Shown in pieces: positions 8,808-17,591 of a DNA stretch of 64,000 nucleotides. The stretch comes from DAHUYF01 sp963838385 (GTDB taxonomy: Bacteria; Pseudomonadota; Alphaproteobacteria; ATCC43930; CGMCC-115725): assembly GCA_963838385.1 (NCBI GenBank), contig CAWIRE010000005.1, forward strand, positions 62,001 to 126,000. Direction: 5' to 3'. Every line of letters begins with the position of its first letter. Positions within the stretch are counted from its first letter, which is position 1. Under the pieces are notes generated by a model. The model saw nothing but the letters and a program-made list of their open reading frames with translations, was not told the DNA's origin and searched no databases. The position numbers and the translations under genes were made by a program.

Positions 8808-9956
8808 ATGGTGCTGAAGCTCTCGCGCCGCGGCCGGATTCCGCCGTTCATCGCCATGGATGTCCTGCGCGCGGCCAATCAGGCCGCCGCCGCCGGCAGC
8901 GACGTGCTGCATCTCGAAGTCGGCCAGCCCTCGACGCCGGCGCCCGCCGGCGTGCTCGCCGCGGCGCGCGCGGCGCTCGGGCGCGAGACGCTGGGCTATA
9001 CCGACGCGCTGGGATTGCCGGCGCTGCGCGAGGCGATCGCTGCGCATTACCGCGACAGCTACGGCGTTGCCCTCGATCCCGCGCGGGTCGCGGTCACCAC
9101 CGGCTCCTCGGGCGCCTTCCTGCTCGCTTTCCTCGCCGCCTTCGATGCCGGCGACCGGGTGGCGATGGCGACGCCGGCCTATCCCGCCTATCGCAACATC
9201 CTGACCGCGCTCGATCTCGTGCCGGTCGAGCTGCCCGCGGGCCCGGCCGAGCGCTACCAGGTGACCCTCGATCTCCTGCGCGGCCAGGAGGGCGCCATCG
9301 ACGGGCTCATCCTGGCGAGCCCGGCCAATCCCACCGGCACCATGCTCGCGCCCGACGCGCTCGCCGCCATCGCGCGCCATTGTCGCGAGCGCGGCATCCG
9401 CCTGGTCTCCGACGAGATCTATCACGGCATCGTCTATGGCGGGGTTGCCGCCACGGCGCTTGCCAGCAGCGACGAGGCGTTCGTCGTCAACAGCTTCTCC
9501 AAATACTTTTCCATGACCGGCTGGCGGCTCGGCTGGGTCGTGCTGCCGTCGGACGCGCTGCGCGCCGCCGAATGCCTGGCACAGAATCTCTTCATCTCGC
9601 CGCCGACGCTGTCGCAGCACGCGGCCATTGCCGCCTTCGAATGCCGCGACGAGCTCGACGCCAATGTCGCGCGCTATGCCGCCAACCGCGCGCTGCTGCT
9701 GGAAGAGCTGCCCAAGGCCGGCCTCGAGCGCTTCGCTCCGGCGGACGGCGCCTTCTACCTCTATGCCGAAATCGCCCATCTCACCAATGACAGCCCGGAA
9801 TTCTGCCGGCGCATGCTGCTCGAGACCGGCGTCGCCTGCACGCCGGGCATCGATTTCGATCGGCAGCGCGGCCATGCCAGCCTGCGCATCTCCTTCGCCG
9901 GCTCGACCGAGACCATGGCAGAGGCGGCGCGCCGCCTCCAGGCCTGGCGGCGATAG
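8808..9956 (+). CDS. Class I/II pyridoxal-phosphate aminotransferase
   Basis: Fold-type I aminotransferase of 382 residues. Recognised elements are GQPSTPAPAGV, LGYTDALGLPALREAIA, the ASPANPTGTM loop that contacts PLP and substrate, SDEIYHGI with the PLP-pyridine Asp, NSFSKYFSMTGWRLGW with the Schiff-base Lys at 232, and LRISF near the end, whose Arg binds the substrate carboxylate. This pattern is that of the aspartate/aromatic/alanine group. The amino donor is not assignable from sequence. The ATG at 8808 is the first in-frame ATG giving a normal N-terminus. The gene ends in a cluster of hairpin repeats and faces rne. Confidence 0.9.
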   Translation: MVLKLSRRGRIPPFIAMDVLRAANQAAAAGSDVLHLEVGQPSTPAPAGVLAAARAALGRETLGYTDALGLPALREAIAAHYRDSYGVALDPARVAVTTGSSGAFLLAFLAAFDAGDRVAMATPAYPAYRNILTALDLVPVELPAGPAERYQVTLDLLRGQEGAIDGLILASPANPTGTMLAPDALAAIARHCRERGIRLVSDEIYHGIVYGGVAATALASSDEAFVVNSFSKYFSMTGWRLGWVVLPSDALRAAECLAQNLFISPPTLSQHAAIAAFECRDELDANVARYAANRALLLEELPKAGLERFAPADGAFYLYAEIAHLTNDSPEFCRRMLLETGVACTPGIDFDRQRGHASLRISFAGSTETMAEAARRLQAWRR

Positions 9957-10083
9957 CGCGACGCGAAGCGTCGTCGATGGCGGGCGCCAGCGGTTGCTCT
10001 TGCAACCGCCCGCACCGCGCGGCTCTCGCGGTTGCTCCGCAACCGCGAGAGCCGCCTCGGACGAATTCGCTGCGCGAATTCGC
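9957..10083. repeat. Intergenic multi-hairpin repeat, copy A
   Basis: The 127 bases between the convergent aminotransferase and rne genes hold four perfect hairpins. These are CGACGC/GCGTCG (9959-9973); GCGGTTGC/GCAACCGC with loop TCTT (9990-10009); a 17-bp stem at 10019-10035 with 10039-10055, loop TCC, which again contains GCGGTTGC/GCAACCGC; and CGAATTCGC/GCGAATTCG with loop TGC (10062-10082). The GCGGTTGC unit and the adjacent GGCGGGCGCCAGC recur at 38930, 45511 and 61813. A bidirectional terminator or transcript-end stabiliser is the simplest role. Confidence 0.85.
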
Positions 10084-12984
10084 CTAGGGATCGATCACCC
10101 GCCGCCACCAGCCGCGCTTGGGATTGGAGGGCGTTCCCTCGACGGTGTGCGTCGGCGCTTCGACCGAGGCGACGTGCCGCGGCGGCTGCGCTGCGGCGGC
10201 CGGCTCCGGCTCGGGCCGCGGCGCGGGCGCGGCGGGCTGGTCGCCACGATCGGCGACCGGCACGCTTTCCGCGCCGCTCTCCTCAGCCCTGGGCGCGGGC
10301 GCGGCGCTGAACGCCATCTCGACATCGAGCTTCGCCTCGTCCTCCGGCAGGGGCGGGGGCGGCACATACTCGATCTGCTCGGCGATCGGCTCGTCGGCGA
10401 TCATCGGCTGATCGGCCGCCGGCGGCAAAGCCTCCTGGCCCGGCTCGTCGCGGCGCCGGCGCCGGCCGCCGCGACGGCCACGGCGGCGGCGCTTGCGGGC
10501 GCCCTGCTCGCCGCCGGGCGCGCCCTGCGGCGCCCCGGCATGGGCGCCCTCGCCGGGCTGCTGCTCCGGCTCCGCCTCGTCCTCGAAGCCCTCGTCATCG
10601 GGGAAGTCGAGCGGCGCCGTCACGTCCTGCAGCGGCGGCGGCATCATCGGCCGGCCCTCATAGGGCCGCTCCTCGTAAGCCTCGCCTTCCGGCTCCCTGT
10701 TCCGCTCGCGCGGCGGCGGCGCTTCGCGGGCCTGCGGCGCGCCCTCGCGCCCGTCCTCGCGCCGGCCGCGACGGCGACGGCGACGGCGACGGCGGCCGCG
10801 GCCTTCCTCGCCCTCGGCCGGCTCCGGCCGCGGCGTCCCGCCCTCGCCCGCGGCGGCGGGTTCGCCCGCCATGGCGGTCTCGGCCTCGGCCTCGCCGGCG
10901 TGCTCGGCCTCCGCCTCCTCGAGCGGCTCCTCCTCGATCGCCTCCTCCTCCTCCTCGGGCTCCGCCACCGGCGGCGCCAGGGTGGGCAATGCTGCGATCT
11001 CGGCCGGCGTCAGCGCGCGCAGCCGCTCCAGCCGGAACGCCGGCGGGATCAGCGTGTCGTCGCTGGTGACGGCAACGCGAAAGCCGCAGCGCTGCTCGGC
11101 GCGCACCAGCGTGTCGCGCTTGTGGTTGAGGATATAGAGCGCCACCGCCGTGGGCACGGCGACGCTGATCTCGGCCGAGCGCCGGCGCATGCCCTCTTCC
11201 TCGATGGCGCGCAGCACGTGCAGCGCCGTCGATTCCGTCGAGCGGATATGGCCGGTGCCGTTGCAATGCGGGCAGGGCTGGGTCGAGGCCTCGAGCAGCG
11301 AGGGGCGCAGCCGCTGGCGCGACATCTCGAGCAGGCCGAAGGGGCTGATGCGGCCGAGCTGGATGCGCGCGCGGTCGTGGCGCATGGCGTCCTTGAGCTT
11401 GCGCTCGACCGTCGCCTGGTTGCGGTGCTCCTCCATGTCGATGAAGTCGATGACGATGAGCCCGGCGAGATCGCGCAGCCGCAGCTGGCGGGCGATCTCC
11501 TCCGCCGCCTCGACATTGGTCTTGAGCGCCGTCTCCTCGATGTTGCGCTCGCGCGTAGAGCGTCCCGAATTGACGTCGATCGAGACCAGCGCCTCGGTCG
11601 GGTTGATGACGATGTAGCCGCCCGAGCGCAGCTGCACCACCGGCGAATGGATGGCGTCGATCTGGGTCTCGACCTGGAAGCGGTGGAACAGCGGCACCGA
11701 CGGATCGCGGTAGGGCTTGATGCGCTTGGTGTGGCTCGGCATCAGCATCTTCATGAAGGCCTTCGCCGTGCGAAAACCTTCCTCGCCATCGATCAGCACC
11801 TCCTCGATGTCGCGGGTGTAGAGGTCGCGGATCGAGCGCTTGATCAGATTGCCTTCCTCGTAGATCAGCGCCGGCGCCGTCGATTTGAGGGTGAGGTCGC
11901 GGATCTCGTCCCAGAGCCGCAGCAGGTACTCGAAATCGCGCTTGATCTCGGCCTTGGAGCGCTCGCTGCCGGCGGTGCGCACGATCACGCCCATGCCTTC
12001 CGGCACGTCGAGATCGCTCATCAGGTCCTTGAGCCGGCGCCGGTCGGTGGAATTGGTGATCTTGCGCGACACGCCGCCGCCGCGCGGCGTGTTCGGCATC
12101 AGCACGCAATAGCGGCCGGCGAGCGACAGGAAGGTGGTGAGCGCCGCGCCCTTGTTGCCGCGCTCCTCCTTGGTGACCTGGACCAGCATGATCTGCCGGC
12201 GCTTGATCACCTCCTGGATCTTGTAGTGGCGGAACGGCCGGTGGCGCTGGCGCGGCGCCTCCTCGATCTCGTCGCCGCCCACCGTCTCGATGGTCTCGGC
12301 CGCCTCCTCGCCGTGCGGCAGCGACTCGGCGGGGAGATAGCTTTCGCCCGGTTCCGGCGCCATCGTCTCGGATGTGGCGCCATCCGCCTCCGCCTCGGGG
12401 GCTGGCATCTCGTCCGGCGCGCCGCGGCCGAACTCCGGCTCGCCCGTGCCGTCCCCGGTCGCATCATGGTCGTCATCCTCGGCCGGATGGCGGTCATAGA
12501 GCGTGTCGGGCGCCGCGGCCTCGGCCGGCAGGCTGGCCGCCTCGGGCTCGGCCGGGACGTCCTCGCCCTCGGCCGCGAAGCTCTCGCCTTCGCCGGCTTC
12601 CGACGGCGGCTCCGGCGCGAAGCGGGGCGGCAGCTCGTGGCCGTCCTCGCCGGCGTCTGCCGCGTCGGCGTGTTGTGCGTCCTCGACGAGCTCGCGCTGG
12701 CGCGCCTCGCGCGCTTCCTGCGCGCGCCGGTCGCCGACCGGGATGCGGTAGTAATCCGGGTGGATCTCGTTGAAGGCGAGGAAGCCGTGGCGGTTGCCGC
12801 CATATTCGACGAAGGCCGCCTGCAGCGACGGCTCTACCCGCGTGATCTTGGCGAGGTAGATGTTGCCTTTTATCTGCTTCTTGGTAGAGGTCTCGAAATC
12901 GAATTCTTCGAGTCGATGACCGTTGAGTACGACGACCCGGGTCTCCTCCGGGTGCGCCGCATCGATGAGCATGCGCTTTGCCAT
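10084..12984 (-). CDS. rne: Ribonuclease E
   Basis: Essential endoribonuclease and degradosome scaffold, 966 residues. The start MAKRMLIDAAHPEETRV at ATG 12984 is the standard alphaproteobacterial N-terminus. The S1 domain begins at GNIYLAKITRVEPSLQAAFV. It is interrupted after DRRAQEAREARQ by an acidic, low-complexity insert of about 170 residues before QEVIKRRQIMLVQVTKEERGNKGA. The DNase I-like catalytic part contains VIDFIDM and DVNSGRST, with metal-binding aspartates. The zinc link is CPHCNGTG. The C-terminal third is disordered, with two arginine-rich stretches (about 10 basic residues each), probably RNA or membrane/partner binding sites. It ends in GWWRRVIDP, a tail like the RNase E tails that recruit PNPase or other partners. 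Confidence 0.96.
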   Translation of the reverse strand: MAKRMLIDAAHPEETRVVVLNGHRLEEFDFETSTKKQIKGNIYLAKITRVEPSLQAAFVEYGGNRHGFLAFNEIHPDYYRIPVGDRRAQEAREARQRELVEDAQHADAADAGEDGHELPPRFAPEPPSEAGEGESFAAEGEDVPAEPEAASLPAEAAAPDTLYDRHPAEDDDHDATGDGTGEPEFGRGAPDEMPAPEAEADGATSETMAPEPGESYLPAESLPHGEEAAETIETVGGDEIEEAPRQRHRPFRHYKIQEVIKRRQIMLVQVTKEERGNKGAALTTFLSLAGRYCVLMPNTPRGGGVSRKITNSTDRRRLKDLMSDLDVPEGMGVIVRTAGSERSKAEIKRDFEYLLRLWDEIRDLTLKSTAPALIYEEGNLIKRSIRDLYTRDIEEVLIDGEEGFRTAKAFMKMLMPSHTKRIKPYRDPSVPLFHRFQVETQIDAIHSPVVQLRSGGYIVINPTEALVSIDVNSGRSTRERNIEETALKTNVEAAEEIARQLRLRDLAGLIVIDFIDMEEHRNQATVERKLKDAMRHDRARIQLGRISPFGLLEMSRQRLRPSLLEASTQPCPHCNGTGHIRSTESTALHVLRAIEEEGMRRRSAEISVAVPTAVALYILNHKRDTLVRAEQRCGFRVAVTSDDTLIPPAFRLERLRALTPAEIAALPTLAPPVAEPEEEEEAIEEEPLEEAEAEHAGEAEAETAMAGEPAAAGEGGTPRPEPAEGEEGRGRRRRRRRRRGRREDGREGAPQAREAPPPRERNREPEGEAYEERPYEGRPMMPPPLQDVTAPLDFPDDEGFEDEAEPEQQPGEGAHAGAPQGAPGGEQGARKRRRRGRRGGRRRRRDEPGQEALPPAADQPMIADEPIAEQIEYVPPPPLPEDEAKLDVEMAFSAAPAPRAEESGAESVPVADRGDQPAAPAPRPEPEPAAAAQPPRHVASVEAPTHTVEGTPSNPKRGWWRRVIDP

Positions 12985-13476
12985 TCCGGCAATACTCCAA
13001 GGAGCGCCGCGTCGCCCGCGCGAAAAACGGGCGGTGGCGCGATCCTGGTTAAGGCGAAGCCGGCGGCGCCTCCAGTCAATCCGTCGAACGGCACAGGTAG
13101 CAGGGCCATGGCGGAACTCGTCTAGGCAGCCGCGCTCCGGCACGGGCCGGAGTTGGCTTCGGGTTTCATCCAAACCGCGTCATCCAGAACGCCGGCCGGC
13201 GGGAAGCTAGCGACGCCATCTTGGCGTCCGCCCCGGAAATCCCACCGCGGCGCCCCCTTTCCGGCCTCGTGGGCCGGATCGGCGGATTGCGGTATTTCGC
13301 ACCAAGGAGGATACAGAGGCCGAAGAGCCACGACAACCCCTCGTGGAGGGCAGCTCCGCCACCCCCGCCAGGCGAGGGTTGGAAACTTGCCTTGAAGCCG
13401 CCATAAAGCCTTAACACCTTAGGGACAGGCTTCAACCCCCGAATGCGGCGTTCACCGGGGTAGCGGCGGCTGGCGT
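12985..13476. other. Divergent intergenic region between rne and mrcA
   Basis: About 490 bases without a convincing gene. Short ORFs exist on both strands, but none has a ribosome site paired with a plausible start or a recognisable sequence. Visible structures are a perfect 7-bp hairpin GACGCCA/TGGCGTC at 13212-13228 and a 6-bp hairpin CCACGA/TCGTGG at 13328-13346. The stretch AGGAGGATACAG near 13307 looks like a ribosome site but lacks a start codon. The half next to rne is likely to be the rne 5' UTR, which in other bacteria is long and carries autoregulation; this is inference only. Confidence 0.5.
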
Positions 13477-16062
13477 ATGCGGGTCATCTCCTTCCTCTTC
13501 AAGTTCCTGTTCGGGCTTGCTTTCGCGCTGATCGCGGCCGGCGTCGGCGTGGCCGCGCTGGCGGTCTGGTATTTCGGCCGGGACCTGCCGGACTACCAGC
13601 AGCTCGTCGACTACCAGCCATCGATCGTCAGCCGCGTCTATGCCGGGGACGGGCGGCTGCTCGCGGAATACGCCACCGAGAAGCGTGTCTTCGTGCCGGT
13701 CAAGGAGATCCCGCCGCGGGTGATCGACGCCTTCCTCGCCGCCGAGGACCGCAATTTCTACAGCCATATGGGCATCGACCCGGTGGCGATGGCGCGGGCT
13801 GCCGTCACCGACATCATGCGCGTCCTGACCCATCGCCGCCCGATCGGCGCCTCGACCATCACCCAGCAGGTGGCGAAGAACTTCCTGGTCGGCAGCGAGC
13901 TCTCCTACCAGCGCAAGATCAAGGAGGCGCTGGTCGCGCTCAAGATGGAGAAGGCGCTCGGCAAGGATCGCATCCTGGAGCTCTATCTCAACGAGATCTA
14001 TCTCGGCTCCGGCGCCTACGGGGTGGCCGCGGCGGCGCTTACCTATTTCGACAAATCGCTCGACGAGCTGACCGTGCCCGAGGCCGCCTTCCTGGCGGCG
14101 CTGCCCAAGGCGCCCAACAACTACAACCCGCTGCGCTATCCCGAGGCGGCCAAGGCGCGGCGCGATTGGGTGATCGACCGCATGGTCGAGGCCGGCTTCG
14201 TCTCGGCGGCGGACGGCGCCAAGGCGCAGGCGACGCCGATCCAGCTGCGCCACCGTGACGAGACCGAGACGGTGACGGCGGCCTATTTCTCCGAGGAGGT
14301 GCGGCGTGAGCTGCTCGCCCGCTATGGCGAGAAGGCGCTCTACCAGTCCGGGCTGGCGGTGCGCACCAGCCTCGATCCCACCCTGCAGGTGATCGCCGAC
14401 CGCTCGCTGCGCGACGGCCTCGTCGCCTATGACCGGCGCCATGGCTATCGCGGGCCGGTGACGCGGATCGCGATCGCCGGCGACTGGCGCAAGCGGCTCG
14501 CCGCGGTGCCGCTCCCGGCCGGCGCCGACGATGCCGGCTGGCGGCTCGCCGTGGTGCTCGGCGCCGGTGGCGAGAGCGCCACGATCGGGCTGGCGGATGG
14601 CAGCATGGGCCTCATCCCGTTCGACGCGCTGCGCTGGGCGCGCAAGGTGATCGACGACGATCATCTGGGGCCGGTGCCGAGCCGGGCCGCCGAGGCCGTC
14701 ACCGCCGGCGACGTCGTGCTGGTGGAGGCGCTGCCGGACCAGCCCAAGGCGCCCCGGGAGCATCGCTACGCGCTGCGGCAGATCCCGGCGGTGTCCGGCG
14801 CGCTCGTCGCCATCGATCCGCATACCGGCCGCGTGCTCGCGCTCTCCGGCGGCTTCAGCTACGAGATGAGCCAGTTCGACCGCGCGACGCAGGCGTATCG
14901 GCAGACGGGATCGGCGATCAAGCCCTTCGTCTACCTGGCGGCGCTCGACCACGGCTATACGCCGTCGACGCTGGTGCTCGATGCGCCGGTCGTGATCGAC
15001 CAGGGGCCGGGCCTGCCGAAATGGCGGCCCAACAATTACGAGCACCGCTATTTCGGGCCGACCACGCTGCGCGTCGGCCTCGAGCAGTCGCATGACCTCA
15101 TGACCGTACGCATGGGCGCCGATATCGGCCTCGACACGGTGGCGCAGTATGTCGAGCGCTTCGGCATCATGGATCACATGCCGCGCCAGTATTCCATGCT
15201 GATCGGCGCCGAGGAGACGACGCCGCTGCGGCTCACCGCCGCCTACGCCATGCTGGTGAACGGCGGCAAGAAGATCACGCCGACGCTCATCGACCGCGTC
15301 CAGGACCGCAACGGCGTCACCATCTACCGCGCCGACAACCGGCCGTGCGACGGCTGCAACAACGTCGATTGGGACGGGCAGGCGCCGCCGGAGCTGCCGG
15401 ACACGCGCGAGCAGATCGCCGATCCCCGCAGCGCCTACCAGGTGGTCTCGATGATGCAGGGCGTGGTCGAGCGCGGCACCGGCCGCGTCGTGGCGGCTCT
15501 CGGCCGGCCGCTCGCGGGCAAGACCGGCACGACCAACGATTCGAAGGATACCTGGTTCGTGGGCTTCTCGCCCGATCTCGCGGTCGGCGTCTTCGTGGGG
15601 TACGACCAGCCCAAGGGCCTCGGCCGGCATGAGACCGGCGGCCTGGTGGCGGCGCCGATCTTCCGCGATTTCATGGGCGCGGCGCTCAAGAACCAGCCGC
15701 CGATCCCCTTCCGGATTCCGCCGGGGATCGAGCTGGTGCGCGTCAACGCCACCACCGGGCAGCTGGCGCGGCCCGGCGACAAGACCGTGATCTACGAGGC
15801 GTTCAAGCCCGGCACCGCGCCCACGGGCGAGGCTCCGGTGGTGGTCAGCGGCGCCTCGACGCTGACCGATGACGAGGATGCCGCCTCGATGGGCGAGACC
15901 GCCGGCGAGGCGCCGGTCGCCGCCGAATCCGCGGCGACCATCGCCGCGCCCGCCGCCGCCGGCACGGCGCCAGTGCTCACCCCGCCGCCCTTCGCGCCGG
16001 CGCCCGCCGTCTCGACCGCGCCGCGCACGGTTCCCGGCACCGGCACCGGCGGGCTATATTAG
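13477..16062 (+). CDS. mrcA: Penicillin-binding protein 1A (bifunctional transglycosylase/transpeptidase)
   Basis: Class A PBP of 861 residues in the inner membrane, polymerising and crosslinking peptidoglycan. One transmembrane helix (about 5-30) is followed by the GT51 domain with EDRNFYSHMGID (catalytic Glu) and GASTITQQVAKNF. An OB-like insert precedes the transpeptidase domain. Transpeptidase motifs are SAIK (catalytic Ser479, Lys482) in QTGSAIKPFVYLA and KTG at 682-684 in AGKTGTTND. The middle SxN motif reads SHD at 538-540, with Asp instead of the usual Asn. The C-terminus is a Pro/Ala-rich tail. The next gene on this strand is prfB. Confidence 0.95.
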   Translation: MRVISFLFKFLFGLAFALIAAGVGVAALAVWYFGRDLPDYQQLVDYQPSIVSRVYAGDGRLLAEYATEKRVFVPVKEIPPRVIDAFLAAEDRNFYSHMGIDPVAMARAAVTDIMRVLTHRRPIGASTITQQVAKNFLVGSELSYQRKIKEALVALKMEKALGKDRILELYLNEIYLGSGAYGVAAAALTYFDKSLDELTVPEAAFLAALPKAPNNYNPLRYPEAAKARRDWVIDRMVEAGFVSAADGAKAQATPIQLRHRDETETVTAAYFSEEVRRELLARYGEKALYQSGLAVRTSLDPTLQVIADRSLRDGLVAYDRRHGYRGPVTRIAIAGDWRKRLAAVPLPAGADDAGWRLAVVLGAGGESATIGLADGSMGLIPFDALRWARKVIDDDHLGPVPSRAAEAVTAGDVVLVEALPDQPKAPREHRYALRQIPAVSGALVAIDPHTGRVLALSGGFSYEMSQFDRATQAYRQTGSAIKPFVYLAALDHGYTPSTLVLDAPVVIDQGPGLPKWRPNNYEHRYFGPTTLRVGLEQSHDLMTVRMGADIGLDTVAQYVERFGIMDHMPRQYSMLIGAEETTPLRLTAAYAMLVNGGKKITPTLIDRVQDRNGVTIYRADNRPCDGCNNVDWDGQAPPELPDTREQIADPRSAYQVVSMMQGVVERGTGRVVAALGRPLAGKTGTTNDSKDTWFVGFSPDLAVGVFVGYDQPKGLGRHETGGLVAAPIFRDFMGAALKNQPPIPFRIPPGIELVRVNATTGQLARPGDKTVIYEAFKPGTAPTGEAPVVVSGASTLTDDEDAASMGETAGEAPVAAESAATIAAPAAAGTAPVLTPPPFAPAPAVSTAPRTVPGTGTGGLY

Positions 16063-16088
16063 GGCCGCTTGGTTTTCCCGCGGGCCTT

Positions 16089-16207
16089 GATCACCACGGA
16101 GACAGGGGACACGGAGAAGAGAAGTCGCCGCTTTCCGGTGGCGCCTCCTGAAGAGCGTGCCGGCGCGACGGTGTTCCTGCGCGACCTCCGTGCCTCGGTG
16201 GTGGATC
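16089..16207. repeat. Imperfect inverted-repeat element between mrcA and prfB
   Basis: The ends of this 119-base stretch are near-complementary. GATCACCACGGAGACAGGGG on the left resembles the reverse complement of the right end, CTCCGTGCCTCGGTGGTGG followed by ATC. Sequences built from CACGGAG/ACACGGAG units flanking an unrelated centre are widespread as cryptic intergenic inserts in bacteria. No ORF of note lies within. It separates the PBP gene from prfB and might alter read-through. Confidence 0.5.
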
Positions 16208-16239
16208 TGAACACGGGTGATAGAGAAGGGAATTGAGGG

Positions 16240-17398
16240 ATGCGGGCTGAGATCATAGCGGCGGCCGACGAGATCAGACGCTCGTTGTCGCTGCTGAGGA
16301 GGCATCTTTGACTGGGATAATGCGACGCGGCGGCTTGCCGAGCTGAACGCGGCCGTCGAGAACCCCAAGCTCTGGGACGACCCGACGCACGCGCAGTCGC
16401 TGATGCGCGAGCGCACCCGGCTCGACCGCGGCGTCAACGGCACGCTCTCGATCGAGCGCGAGCTGCAGGACACGCTCGACCTCATCGAGCTGGCGGAGGC
16501 CGAGGGCGACCAGGCGATGGTCGCCGAGGCCGAGCGGGCGCTGGCGCGGCTCAAGCAGGAGACCGGCGAGCGCGAGCTCGAGAGCCTGCTCTCGGGCGAG
16601 GCCGACGCCAACGATGCCTATCTCGAGATCCATGCCGGCGCCGGCGGCACCGAGGCGCAGGACTGGGCGGAGATTCTGCTGCGCATGTACACGCGCTGGG
16701 CCGAGCAGCACGGCTACAAGGTCGAGTGGTTCGAAGAAAGTCCGGGCGAGGAGGCCGGCATCAAATCGGCCACCATCCGCGTGCTCGGCGAGAATGCCTA
16801 TGGCTGGCTCAAGACCGAGAGCGGCGTGCACCGGCTGGTGCGCATCTCGCCCTTCGACAGCAATGCCCGCCGCCATACCAGCTTTGCCTCGGTCTGGGTC
16901 TACCCCGTCATCGACGACAAGATCGAGGTCGAGATCGAGGACAAGTATCTGCGCGTCGACACCTATCGCTCCTCGGGCGCCGGCGGCCAGCACGTCAACA
17001 AGACCGACAGCGCCGTGCGCATGACCTACCTGCCGCCGGGCATGGAGACGCCGGTCGTCGTCGCCTGCCAGAGCGAGCGCTCGCAGCACCAGAACCGGGC
17101 CAAGGCCACGGCCATGCTGAAGGCGCGGCTCTACGAGCTCGAGCTCAAGCGGCGCGAGGCGGCGGTCGATGCGATGAACGCCACCAAATCCGATATCGGC
17201 TGGGGCCATCAGATCCGCTCCTACGTGCTGCAGCCCTATCAGCAGGTGAAGGATCTGCGCACCGGCGTCACCATCGGCGACGCGCAGCGGGTGCTGGACG
17301 GCGATCTCGACCGCTTTCTCCAGGCCTCGCTCGCCCAGCGCATCACCGGCGCCGATGCCGCGGCGACGGAGGCGCAGGCGGACCAGGACGACGGGTGA
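16240..17398 (+). CDS. prfB: Peptide chain release factor 2, with programmed +1 frameshift
   Basis: RF2 recognises UGA and UAA and triggers peptide release. Translation begins at ATG 16240 and reads 23 codons ending in CTT, then meets an in-frame TGA at 16309-16311. The site is AGGAGG CAT CTT TGA C, with the Shine-Dalgarno-like AGGAGG three bases before CTT, exactly the spacing of the classic bacterial prfB autoregulatory shift. After +1 slippage, translation continues DWDNATRRLAELNA to the stop at 17398, about 385 residues in total. Downstream are the RF2-specific SPF tripeptide (VRISPFDSNARR) and the catalytic GGQ (GAGGQHVNKTDSAVR). The frame change is therefore functional, unlike the other breaks in the window. 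Low RF2 allows slippage; high RF2 terminates at the TGA. Confidence 0.97.
16297..16311 (+). promoter_or_regulatory. prfB recoding site (SD-like AGGAGG, CTT TGA slippery stop)
   Basis: AGGAGG at 16297-16302, three spacer bases CAT, then CTTTGAC with TGA in the zero frame. The internal anti-SD pairing pushes the ribosome forward by one base while UGA waits for RF2. This gives negative feedback on prfB expression. Confidence 0.95.
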
Positions 17399-17491
17399 CG
17401 GCCGAAATCGTCGAGGAATAAGGCAAAGGGAGTAGCCGACCTGTTGCAGGGCAGGCGATGGTGACGGCGGATCGAAAAGGTAATAGGCTAC

Positions 17492-17520
17492 TTGACATGC
17501 TTGTTCGAAAAAAAGATATC
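17492..17520 (+). promoter_or_regulatory. Candidate promoter of the dnd operon
   Basis: A perfect TTGACA -35 hexamer at 17492-17497 is followed after 17 bases by GATATC at 17515-17520, a three-of-six match to the -10 consensus. The spacer is A-rich (CGAAAAAAA), in contrast to the GC-rich surroundings. A start near 17527 would leave a leader of about 65 bases before dndC. No operator palindrome for a DndB-type repressor could be picked out with confidence. Confidence 0.5.
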
Positions 17521-17591
17521 GTCACGTGAGATTGGACGGGGGGCAGCGTGCAGCTTACGAAGCGCGTGGACCGAGTCGACGTGAGGGACAT

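Noticed and set aside
13153..13435. Short ORFs on both strands between rne and mrcA
   Set aside because: They overlap each other, lack ribosome sites and have no coherent protein features.
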